DNA from: Circinella umbellata
Taxonomy: Eukaryota > Mucoromycota > Mucoromycetes > Mucorales > Lichtheimiaceae
NCBI GenBank assembly: GCA_025093555.1
Contig: JAIWNF010000004.1
Location: 124,001-188,000 of the forward strand
DNA: 64,000 bases
Direction of reading: 5' to 3'
The notes under the pieces were generated by a model. The model saw nothing but the letters and a program-made list of their open reading frames with translations. It was not told the origin of the DNA and searched no databases. Made by a program: the position numbers and the translations under genes. Positions within the stretch are counted from its first letter, which is position 1. The number at the start of each line of letters is the position of its first letter. Below are positions 12,300-22,811 of this stretch, piece after piece.

Positions 12300-14452
12300 A
12301 TGGGTAAATGGACCGATAAACTATATATTACCCATTCTGAATGGAGTGGTGAAGTAGGACAACATTCAGCTTCTTCTGGTACAACAGGTCGAGCAGGCAA
12401 TGCTGGATTCAAACGTTTACCTTTTTATTGTTGTTCATTATCACTTCAACCTTTTGAACATCCAGTTTGTACACCAGACGGCATCATTTTCGATTTGGTG
12501 CATATTATACCATATATAAAAAAATATGGTACCAATCCTGTTACAGGTGAAAAACTCGAAACGAAAAATCTTATTACATTACATTTTCATAAGAATGATA
12601 AGGATGAATTTTATTGTCCTGTAACATACAAGGTGTTTTCAGATCACACAGCGATTGCAGCCATCAAAACAACAGGCAATGTATTTGCTTATGATACAAT
12701 TGAACGATTAAATATCAAGGCCAAATATATGAGGGATCTATTAACTGATGAACCATTTACTAGAAAAGATATTATTATGATTCAGGTAGATAACACTTTT
12801 TTTTTTGTTACTCATATGTGCGATAATATGATTTTACTCACTTAAATATTTTGTTAATATAAAGGATCCTCATAATTTAGATAAACGTAATATGTCAAAC
12901 TTTCATTATATAAACAAGGACTTGAAAGTCGTGGATGAAGGTAAGAGATAACAAAAGAATAAAAATAAATTAAAAAACAATTCTATTTTCATGACACATA
13001 CAGATACACAGACTATAACTAACTATGTGTTCCATGTATTTTAGCTGAAGAACGTGCAAAAAGAGAATCTATTAATAATATTAATGTGAAAGGACTTGGA
13101 TCTACTGGACGCGTATTAGCTGAATTACAGAAAAAGAAAAAAGATGAAAGTGGAGAAGAAGAAGATGGTTCTAAAACAACAACAACAACTGGAGAAGGTG
13201 CAATTATAAAGAAAGCACCTAAAGATAAAAATAAACCTCATTTCGAACAAAAAAGAACAAATGAAGCTTACAATGCTGCTCATTTTTCAACGGGTCGTGT
13301 TGCTGCTTCTTTTACATCATCAGCTGTAACACCTGTAACAGTGAATGAAAAAGCTTTATATGATGAAGATTTATTTATGTATAAACGTATCAAGGCAAAA
13401 GGTTATGCTCGACTCGTTACAAACTTTGGAAATTTAAATTTAGAGTTGTATTGTGATAAGGTAGAGTGTTCTGTATTATTGGATAACTATAAGTATATAG
13501 GATATAGAACGAAAATTAATTTTATTTGATAGATACCACAAGCATGTCATAATTTTATTCTCTTGGCTAAATCGGGTTACTATAATGATACTGTATTTCA
13601 TCGTAGTATTAAAAATTTTATGGTAAAGATATATTTTCGATTAATAGTTTCTTTCATTTTACTAATAAATAAATATAACATATTGAATTAGATCCAAGGG
13701 GGTGATCCAACTGGTACTGGTAAAGGGGGTGAATCTTATTGGAAATCTTATTTTCCAGATCAAATCAAATCAACTTTATCTCATGATGATCGTGGTATTC
13801 TAAGTATGGCAAATCGAGGAAAAGATACAAATGGTTCTCAATTGTAAGTTACAAATATATTCTATGTTTCATATATATTTATAATTCAATTCATTATTAA
13901 ATTCTTTTTTTCTTCACTCTTTTTAGTTTTATTACTTATCGTCCATGTACACATTTGGATGGAAAACATACTATTTTCGGACGTATTGTAGGTGGACTCG
14001 ATGTATTAAACAAAATGGAGGCTATTCCTGTTAATGATAATGATAGACCTGAGCGTGATATTCGTATCAAAGAAGTATCTGTATTTGTTGATCCATTCGA
14101 AGAATATCAAGGACGATTGAAACGAAAATTGGCTCATGAAGCTAATGCAGATGAAGAAGAAGCAGAACGAAGGAAAAAAGAAGAAAAAGAAGATGCTATG
14201 GGTTGGTTTGGTCTTAATACAGGTGATCCAAAAAAGAGAGGTGTACCATCATCTAGTTCTAAACCAAAACCTATCACTAGTATTACTAGTAGTAATGAAG
14301 GTAAAGGTGTTGGTAGATACCTTCAAGCTACTATTAGTACTAGTACTAGTACAACTACAAGTAAAAAGATAGATGATCTTTCTGAACAACCTCCAAAGAA
14401 CAAAAAGGTCAAAAAACAAATGAGTGGATATGGAAACTTTGATAACTTTTAA
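12300..14452 (+). CDS. PPIL2: U-box cyclophilin, PPIL2-type peptidyl-prolyl isomerase
   Basis: Six exons: 12300-12785, 12865-12940, 13045-13460, 13533-13622, 13692-13843, 13927-14452; 581 residues. PPIL2 is a nuclear spliceosome-associated protein with a U-box (ubiquitin ligase-type) fold and a cyclophilin domain. N-terminus [15 protein letters not shown] is typical. The U-box spans ~37-105 ([22 protein letters not shown]). A Lys/Glu linker follows. The cyclophilin domain begins near 305 ([18 protein letters not shown]); FHR contains R350, the catalytic arginine, then [16 protein letters not shown] and QFFITYR. The usual cyclosporin-contact Trp is His in GKHTIFG, as in other PPIL2 proteins, so weak drug binding is expected. 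The C-terminal ~120 residues are charged and low-complexity. Start is the ATG at 12300; an upstream in-frame TTG is not credible. Confidence 0.95.
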
Positions 14453-14748
14453 AAAATAAATAAATAAATTATTATTTTGTACATAAACAAAAATATTAGA
14501 GTCCCTTATATATATATATTGCACAGAGGTCTACAAATATAATAGATCTTTTACAGCGAATGTCTTTTGTTTCTTTTTGTAGTGATATTGAAAAAAAACT
14601 ATCATTAACATAAAGAAATCGGGAGGAAGGGGAGCCAAGAGAAGAAGAAATGAGAGATAGAGAGTGAAATGCGGTATATTGGATGATTGATGTATATGAT
14701 TATTATTATTATTATTATTACGATTATTAATATTATTGTTTTTTGTCG
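14453..14748. other. Convergent 3' regions
   Basis: Short spacer between convergent genes (PPIL2 and NF-YA). It holds an ATT trinucleotide run at 14700-14720. Both 3' UTRs must lie here and may overlap. Confidence 0.6.
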
Positions 14749-15587
14749 TTATTGCTGTTGCTGTTGTTGTTGTGAAGGAGGGTTTGATGAACTATATCTC
14801 ATATGATCATTCCATCCTGATGATGTTCCAGTTGTATAAGAAGTTGGATGTGGACTGATATGAGGTGTGGATTTTTTATCTTCATCTTTTGAATTATTTA
14901 AATTTGTTTCTACCTTATCATGTTGCTCATTCGTTTGTTGTTGTTGTTGTTGTTGCGGTTGTTGTGATGGTAATTTTCCTTCTTTTTCTAAATCTGCAAC
15001 TTCTTGTGCAGCTAATATAAATAGAAAGATTTAGTACTTTTTTTTTGTTTACCATTCAATAGTTTATTCTATTTTATTTTTAAAGAATGAATGATATTTT
15101 ACTCAGAAATCGACCACCAGGGCCTCTTGGACGTCGCATTGCGTGTCGATGACGACTTTCGTGTAGGTATGGTTTCCGTGCTCTTGCAGCCTTATTCATT
15201 TCTTCAAGTCTTGCTCTAGCAGCACGTCGTTTCAATATACGATGATATTGTTTAGCGTTAACATACAATGGCTCTTCCACTGGTTCAGCTGTAGGTGGTA
15301 CTTGTGGTGGAGGTGTTCTTTGATGAAACGTTGCCATAGGAGGTTGTTGCTGTGGTTGTTGTTGTTGTTGTTGATCTGATGGACGATGTAATTGTCTTTG
15401 TTGTGGAGGTGGTGGCGATGACATCATTGAAGTCTATTTTTAACAAAATAAAATATGTATACAAAGAAAGAAAAGGGTCGTTTTTTTTTTAGCTTTTTTT
15501 TTTTTATTTCTTTCATAGACGCGTGCACGCATAAATCTCTTAGAAGTTTATTTTTCTAAATAAAATAAAATAAAATAAAATATAAAA

Positions 15588-15629
<42 letters not shown>

Positions 15630-15824
15630 AGGATAAGTAGATTGTGAATAGTTTAAATGTTGTGATGAAGTAGGTCGTTGATCATAAGTTTCAACTTGAG
15701 ATTGTTCAAATGATGAAGCAGCAGCAGCAGCTGCTGCTGCTGCTGCCAAGGTTGGATTGGGACCATATACCTCGTGGGAATGATGATGAAGTAGTGGCTG
15801 TGAGTTATTATTATTGTCGGTCAT
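14749..15824 (-). CDS. HAP2: NF-YA / HAP2 subunit of the CCAAT-binding factor
   Basis: Three exons on the minus strand: 15824-15627, 15433-15103, 15011-14749; 263 residues. NF-YA gives the trimeric CBF/NF-Y complex its CCAAT-box specificity in the nucleus. The core domain is complete: subunit-association helix [20 protein letters not shown] (~120-139) and DNA-binding part [20 protein letters not shown] (~152-171) with the GGRFL loop, split there by intron 2. Flanking regions are low complexity: an 11-residue Ala run near residue 27, several Gln tracts, and a Gln-rich C-terminus ending in eight Gln. Intron 1 begins directly inside an ATT/AAT microsatellite. The start is supported by MTDNNNN after a purine-rich leader; a longer upstream reading frame consists of low-complexity sequence and is rejected. 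Confidence 0.95.
15591..15625. repeat. (ATT)n microsatellite at an intron donor
   Basis: About 11 ATT units occupy the first bases of NF-YA intron 1, so the donor on the minus strand reads GTAATAATAAT. Length changes here leave the exon untouched but sit directly against the 5' splice site. Confidence 0.9.
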
Positions 15825-16711
15825 GGCTTGAGCCAATAAAAAAATAGTTGTGTGTGGCGCGAAAAAAAAAAAGCAAATAAATGCAACTAAGGGAGTAAGA
15901 GACAAAGAAAAAAAGAGCTCTTTATTGTATTGGCCTTTTTTTTTCCACTCCCTCCCAATTGAAAATGACAGGGCTTTTTTTTTATATTTAACTCTGTTGA
16001 AAAAGAAAAAACCACCCTGATTAAAACTGCGATTCAAGATGGGGTTATATGTATATAATATATATACACATACACACACACACACCCCTCCATTCAACAA
16101 TTCATCGTTCATAAAGGCTGAATGGTTTAAATTTTTATATACGTCATAGTATTGTTCAAATGTAAATAAATATAAACTATGTAATACAAATACTCTAGAA
16201 TTAGAATAGATTAATTCTTATCGACTTTTAAGTAAATTTTTAATAAAAGGAAATAGTAATGTTTTTTACCCCTTGTAGTAGAAGAGTCAATTATATCCTT
16301 GTTCGAAATGATTAAGAAATTGAATCAATATAATCCCTTGATATTATTTATTTATCTTAAACCCGAACAAAAGTTGTCCCTCTTTTTTTTTCTTACTTTT
16401 GATTATTTTACAATGATATATATATATATGATTTTATTAAGTAAACATAATAATAAAGAACAAATAAATGTTAGAAGTTGAATTAACGAATATAGATAGG
16501 AAAGATAGTTAAGAAGAACCAAAAGCTTCTCGTGTATAAAATGTGTTGAACATATGTCGGTGCGTCCAACATGGTTGAAAAAATAATATAGAAAGAATAT
16601 ACATAGAAAACGTTAACAGGGAAAAGGAGGAGGAGGAGAAGAAGAAGAAGATAAAACAATAATAAGAATATAGAATAAGAAACAAAGAATAAGATTATAT
16701 GACTGGGAGGT
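15825..16711. other. Spacer between NF-YA start and choline kinase end
   Basis: Contains the NF-YA promoter and 5' leader and the choline kinase 3' UTR. It has a CA/CACACA run near 16071-16085 and several poly-A/T runs. ORFs at 15540-16112 and 16299-16481 are not convincing genes. Confidence 0.55.
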
Positions 16712-18441
16712 TTACTTGCGAGATTCAAGTTCTTTACGGAAAGCATCAAGACGACAGAAAGAGTAGGCCCAATAATCATAATCAATATCACTTCGGGTTG
16801 CTTGAACCATTCCCCAAAGAGCCCAATAAATATGATTCCCTAAAATCCAATCTGAAGCTTCTTGTAAAAGTGTATCCACATCCACATCACTCTTTCTATT
16901 ACCAATATAGGCCGTTAAGAAATTACATTGTTTTTCGATAGAAGGAAAAAGTTCCCATTGCATCTTTTCAGAAGCAGTTTCACTTTGATAATCATACATC
17001 CATTCACAAAAATGATTAACCAAATCTAATCCACGAGGATTATATCCAGAATATTCAAAATCAACCAATACTAAATCATTGGATCCAGTCAATCGAAGTA
17101 TATTACCATATTGTGTCTAAATAATGATATATATACAAATAACAGCCGTGAGAAAAATAAAGAGTAGTTTTCAATTCCACATGATAATGCATAATATAAT
17201 AATCAAACGAGTGTCAGACCGGCTGCATATATTTATATATAATCATTACTTACATCACCATGTCCAAATACAATCGGACTATTACTTTTAATTAACATTG
17301 ATTTAGCCTGAGCAATCTCATGACCCAGAATTTCCAAATTAAGTTGTTCAGGTAAATTTTCCACGGTTTCTAATGTTTGATACCAACGATCTACGTTTCG
17401 TTGCCATACAGTGCATGCTAACTGACTTTCTTTGGATGATGTTGTAGGAGGTGGATAAATATCAGCAACAGAATGTAATTCACGGATACGAGGAGCTAAT
17501 TGACGTGAAATAAAAGGATCACGAATATCATTGGGAAGAAGAGTAGTAGATGGCAAGTATTCTTCAAAACGTCCATTACCAAAAATGGCCAATAAGCGCG
17601 GACTGAGCTTAAGTTTTGACAGGCGAGCTAACCATTGAAGTTCGCTTTTTCGATCAATAAGGTCTTCACAACCTAGACCATAAACTCGTAACAATAATTT
17701 ACTTTTACCGATCGTCACAATAAAAATTGAACTATTATTTTATAGAAGTATTCATTAAAAAGAAGAGTTATTTGTTGTTAAAAATCACTTTTCTAAAATC
17801 TACAATCACTCTTTTATCTATCACTCTTTATCTTTCTTTCTTTCTTTTTTTTTGCAACCTTATTTTATCTTTTTCTGCTTCCATTCTCTTCTTTTATCTT
17901 CTCTCGTTTCCTGTTTCCCTCTCTATTTTTTTTCTGGACCCTCAGAAACAGAAAATTAAAGTTTATATATTCTTACTTTGTTAAGGCAATAGTTACTCGT
18001 TCCATAATAATTTTTTGATGTGAACTTACTAAACCGGGGAATAATGTTCTTAATAGTTTGACAACTGCATGTTCAAGAGCTTCACCTTCTAAAACACTAT
18101 ATAAATATAATTTGTTTCATGAATGAGTTAGTATTATTGTCGTGATCAGCATGACTAACAAGAAAAAAAGCTTATATTTCAAGCTTTTTTCTTTTGAAGA
18201 GGAAGGGAAAAAGAAAAGAAAAGCATGCAAGTTGAAATTAAAAGTTTTGAAAATAATGAGCGAGAAGGAAAAGTAATAAAAGTTTATATGATACTTGCCT
18301 GAGATCGATTTTCGCAGAACATGAAGGAATATCTAAAGAAATTCCAAATGACTCTTTGTTGATGTTGTTATGAGAGTGTGGAATGGATTGCGGTGTGCTT
18401 ACCATTCTTTGCAAAGGTGCTGTTTCCGTCTCGACTGCCAT
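16712..18441 (-). CDS. Choline/ethanolamine kinase
   Basis: Four exons on the minus strand: 18441-18299, 18096-17977, 17731-17254, 17116-16712; 381 residues. It phosphorylates choline and/or ethanolamine with ATP, the first step of the CDP-choline (Kennedy) pathway of phospholipid synthesis in the cytosol. Visible family features: ALTNSIF near 82-90 (nucleotide-binding loop region), LLLRVYG, Brenner-type catalytic motif HGDTQYGNIL with D247 and N252 (split by intron 3 right after D247), and the choline kinase motif DFEYSGYNPRGLDLVNHFCE with D266. The C-terminal WALWGMVQA matches the family. Length is slightly below typical (~400-450). Intron 1 needs a GC donor (CAG|GCAAGT at 18298); the alternative GT four bases on gives a stop downstream. 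Substrate preference cannot be read from sequence. Confidence 0.93.
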
Positions 18442-19611
18442 TTATTAACTATTATTATTATTATTATTATTTTGTAAAAATTGTTTCAGAAAAGAATAAA
18501 AAAAAAACGTGAGGTCGTGTGTGTGTGTACCTTAAAAAAAATACGCTCCTTTTTATAATACAGCAAAAATAAAAAAAAAATGTCTGAGATTTATACAATT
18601 ATGGATAAGGCGATCACCTGCAATTATGTTTTTTATTTATTTACACATACCTGACAACACGTCTTGTACACCAATGATAAGCCCGAAATTTTTCCAGAAA
18701 GTCAAATGATAAGCATGTTTGAGGTTTAATACAAGTAGAATATTGGATAAGGTACAATGATTTGTTTATTTGAAAAACGTCATGAATAAAAAAATTGAAA
18801 TAAAAAGATTTCAAATCAAACCACCACTACCCTAGTACATCGTGTTACTCTGACTACTTGGTGGCACCTTTGTTCTCAAACAACTTTTTTTTAATTATCC
18901 AAGCCAGAGTTCAACAATGTCCATGTGCCTTTCAAAAAATATCAGAAAAGGGATTATTTCATTGGTGACGCCCTTCTGCTTTGGCATGGAGAAGAAAAAA
19001 TGATTTATTTATTGTTAGGTTTTCGTATCCAGTCAACATACAAAAAAAAAAAAATTCCCAAGCTAAGCAGCACAACGTCTTTGAAAACAAATGATTCAAT
19101 TACTGTAACTTTCTGTTAAACATGTTCATGGGTAGTTTAGAATAAACTACCTGTAAAAATCGAAAAAAAAACCCGGGTGTAATAGAAAATAACGTGATTG
19201 TCGCGTTTTGTTTATCAGATAGTTTTCTTTTCTTGAGTTGACTGGAAATGACTTTTTTTCAACTGATAAATAAATTAAAGAGTTTGTTGGAAGTAAATCC
19301 ATCAAACTCGTGGAAAAAGAAAAAACAGATCGAATACACTTATAGGGGCTATCTTATTTTATTTTTATCTTCTCTCGCTTTTCTGTTGTCCGGCTTTCTT
19401 TAATCATACATTGCATTTTCTCCAAAGTACTTGGTAATTTAATGTTAATCATGATAATAGCGGTCTCTTTGTTTATTGTTCGCATAACTACCTATAATAA
19501 GTAATATATCTATATATACGCTACAATCATTACTATTTTTTGTATACATTCAGAATAATAAAAATCAGTTTTATATCTCAACGTTCCAATAATCCTAGTA
19601 ACCATGAAATA
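18442..19611. other. Promoter region of choline kinase and gene-free spacer
   Basis: Starts with an ATT run (18448-18471) just upstream of the start codon. No supported gene. The ORF at 18925-19119 shows no recognisable domain. Confidence 0.5.
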
Positions 19612-21817
19612 CAGACGAACCCCGTTAATTTCATATTCGTTAACTTTCTCGTTTTCATTGATTTCAAAGAAATTCAGGGAATGAGAAAAATTGACTTAAT
19701 AAAATTTTCACATTTTCATTTATTTCACTTTCAATGTAAGCAGGGGGGCTGAAACCTTAACGGGAGTAATATACGCATTTTATGGAAATTATATTATGCA
19801 AGTATGTATTACTTTATTGCAATGTATTAGTGAATAAAAAAAAAAGAAAAATCCCAGCTATTAACCACACAACATAAAATAATCACATTTATATTCGAAT
19901 TATCCGGAAAAAAAAAGAGTCCAATGAGCTTTGCCGTATGAACATCTTGTTTTGGAGCTTATCACGTAAAACACGCAACTTAACAGCTAAACCGGAAACT
20001 GACTCATCGTCATCATTAGTAGTTTCTATAAAATCCAGCACAGTGTCTATATGAAAGTTTTTTTCTTGTGTTTTCATAGGTGTTGGAACTAGTACTGTAC
20101 TAGTAGTGGTTATATCTATATTATATAAATCATCAACAATCCCATCTTGGCTGCTTGTTCTACTTTCGCCTTCCTTTCCCTTTATTATATGCTCAACAAT
20201 CTCATCATCAGTAAGATTTTGGTGCACCAATTTTTTTTCTTCTTCTGGGTCAAAATCGATTGGTGATAAGAAGGTATCTTGACCAAAGGTAATACTCAAG
20301 TGAGCCGAAGTACGTTTTTGTGACAAGATAACATCAGTATTAGACAGAGGATCATCAGTAGCAGAAGAATTTTGAAGAGTATTACGAAGAAGTGTTGATC
20401 GCCAACAGTATTTTATAGTGTCCATACTAATGTCATTCCATGACTTCTTAATCCAATGCATTCCATAAACTTGATCGATGCGGAACAGCTGTTCAGGAGA
20501 GTGGGTTGTAATCCCGCGTTTCTCAAAGTTACTTCTATGTATGTGCGCTCATATTGTCGAGCTCTACAAAATATTATTAGTAACAATAACTTAATAGAGG
20601 TATAGAGATTACAGGTGATGTGTATAGAATTAAAAAGTTACTTGAAATATGCTTTAAATGCTTTTATGATTCCACGATCGAGTGGTCGAGCTTTGCTCGT
20701 AGAATTTGACAGAAAAAAAAATAAGTTCAACGTTAGTTGGAGCGTATTCTACACAATGGCCACTGAAGTTATCCAAGAGAAGAACCACATGTCTATTTGA
20801 AGCTCTTATTACAGTATCAAGGCGTTGTAAATATACTTGAAAAATCTTTTTGATCATCCATGTTGTTGAGTTGTAGAAGTAAAGGCTAAAACCGTAATGA
20901 GCAGCTAGATTATACATATATTATTTTTGTGTTTAATTTTTGTAACCTGAAATATATGTATCAAGAATAAAATAAAAATATATTAAGCACTTACCTATTT
21001 TTTTTTAAATGAAGCAGGTTTTTCTGCATTTCCAATGATAAGTGGTTTTCTTTTATCACTGCCGTCTGCAGTGCAAGTTAATGCAACCGTTATTCTTTTT
21101 CTATCCTTTTTCACTCCAGGATAAACATTTCTTAAATTGTGGAAGCAGGAGGAGCTCGATATAAAAAAGCCCTCTCATCCATATTATAAATATCTTTTAA
21201 CTCATACTTAGATATCTTTTCTTGAATTTGTTGGACAAACTGTTCAGCAGTTTGGATGCTTGCGGATTTTTCTTCGCCATAAAGTCGGTGATGTTTGATT
21301 TGCATGCGTTTCCTAAATCGACTTTGTCAACCATTTGATATCTTAAAGTCGTTTGGCAATATTTCAAGTTTTTCAGCAAACATCCCAGCTGCCTTTTTCA
21401 TCATAGCCCAATTGATTGAAATACCATTGTCCTCTGCATTCGCAATCCAAAGTATTAAAGCTTCTTCTAGTTCCTACAATAAATAGATATCTATTAATAC
21501 ACTGATTACACATTATATAATAATAGTTTGGCGTATTGAAAGTTACAGTAAAATATACATACAGGATGTTCAGCTTCTCGTTGACGCTTGTGAGAAGTGT
21601 CGATGTTGCTTGTCTGTATTGGCTCTTGTAACTTTTGACGTTTCAAAATCTTTGATATAGTGCTAATATCAGGAGCCTTGAAGAGCTTGAACTAGTCTGT
21701 CGCCTATGGTGCCATTTCTTAGTTTGTTGTATGTGAATTGTATTTCTTTCTCTCTGCAATTGTTAACTGTTGGTCAGTTGTCAATGCGACATTACTCTTA
21801 CTCGTGGTTACTGTCAT
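19612..21817 (-). mobile_element. Pogo/Tigger-type DNA transposon, decayed
   Basis: The left end starts after TA at 19610-19611 with CAGACGAACCCCGTTAATTT and continues for about 140 bp with clear similarity to the end of the elements at 52533 and 62009 (CAGAGGGTCCCCGTTAATTT). The transposase remnant on the minus strand starts MTVTTSKSNVALTT, also matching the 67-residue ORF of those elements. I therefore read it as the full-length, now broken, relative of that family. No right-hand inverted repeat could be found to the right of 21817, so the true right end is uncertain; the coordinate given is the start codon of the transposase remnant. Confidence 0.75.
19889..21817 (-). pseudogene. Pogo/Tigger transposase (CENP-B-like HTH plus DDE), broken
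   Basis: Pieces follow the order of a Tigger transposase on the minus strand. An N-terminal CENP-B-type HTH (start at 21817, FKLFKAPDISTIS) contains stop codons. A second HTH follows (NGWLTKF-like segment near 21300, KISKYELKDIYNMDE near 21215 with the first catalytic Asp of DDE), then VALTCTADGSDKRKPLIIGN near 21090. The second Asp lies in LLLDNFSGH (about 20790), then a frame change, and RPLDRGIIKAFKAYFK (about 20650). A C-terminal exon ends at 19889 with an acidic tail. Several introns and at least two frame breaks are apparent. It is non-functional as read. Confidence 0.8.
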
Positions 21818-22811
21818 TTGAATAATAGACAGATAAATAGAACAAGAAACTAAAATGTAAATTCACACTAGTAAAAAAGAATGTGCAATACAAACTGTAT
21901 ATTTATACTTTTTCTGAATAATGCTCGCTTTGTGAGATTATGAAAACCAAGTTGACATATATAAACAAATTACAGGATTAGGCCTATACAGGATGATAAA
22001 AGTCTTAGAATACCACATCAAAATAGCACATAGATATTAACAAAGTTCATCAATTATTAATGTATATCTTTTGTGATACGGTGCATTCTGTTTTAAACTG
22101 TCAAAATAATTTGAATCCCGACGTAAAAACTTGAACCCTATGAAATATTTTTCACATGTAGTAATCAACTTTTCAGCACCTAAAATATGTGTATTTTCGT
22201 ATTCTGAATATACTGTCTTTTTTTTTTATGAAAATACATATTTTTCATCGAGTTCATAGCCTTCAAAGTTTTGTCAGAATATGAAAGTTTACTAAGTAAA
22301 GCAAAGAAATCGACATAGGGATTCTGAGGGAGATGAGATGGCAAAAGCTATGTGTAGCAGTAGACAGCTTATGGGTACTAAATTATCCGTTATTATCTAT
22401 ATGTCAGCAGATTAAATACGTATATAACCCATTCACTTAAAATTGATCGGCTAAATATTATTTCCATCAAGGCAAATAAGAAAGCCAATCAGACATTATT
22501 ATTTATCATTATTAATCATTCGGACAAAAAGGAACATTAAAGAAAAATGAAGGTTACATACAGTATGTAGTAATAACTGTTTTGAATAGTTTTAAAGAAT
22601 GATCTAGAAATAATGATGTAATATTCAAATATAATAGCCTATCTTACATATCTATTTTTATGAAATATAATTTAACCATAATCGGATAAAATAAAATAAG
22701 AAAATAATATAAAAGAGCAGTTTTTTTTTATTTAAGAATAAAGATTTTGAACTATTTTATCTATAACAGTTTTACATCTTTTAATTTATTTCATACTTAT
22801 TTATTATTACA
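21818..22811. other. Spacer between two transposon remnants
   Basis: AT-rich sequence with no gene. It should contain the unrecognised right end of the pogo element and possibly the left end of the next transposon, but no terminal repeat was convincing. Confidence 0.45.

Noticed and set aside
15540..16112. 190-residue extended ORF covering NF-YA exon 1
   Set aside because: The upstream part is promoter/leader and the downstream part is the ATT microsatellite of intron 1; only 15824-15627 is the real exon.
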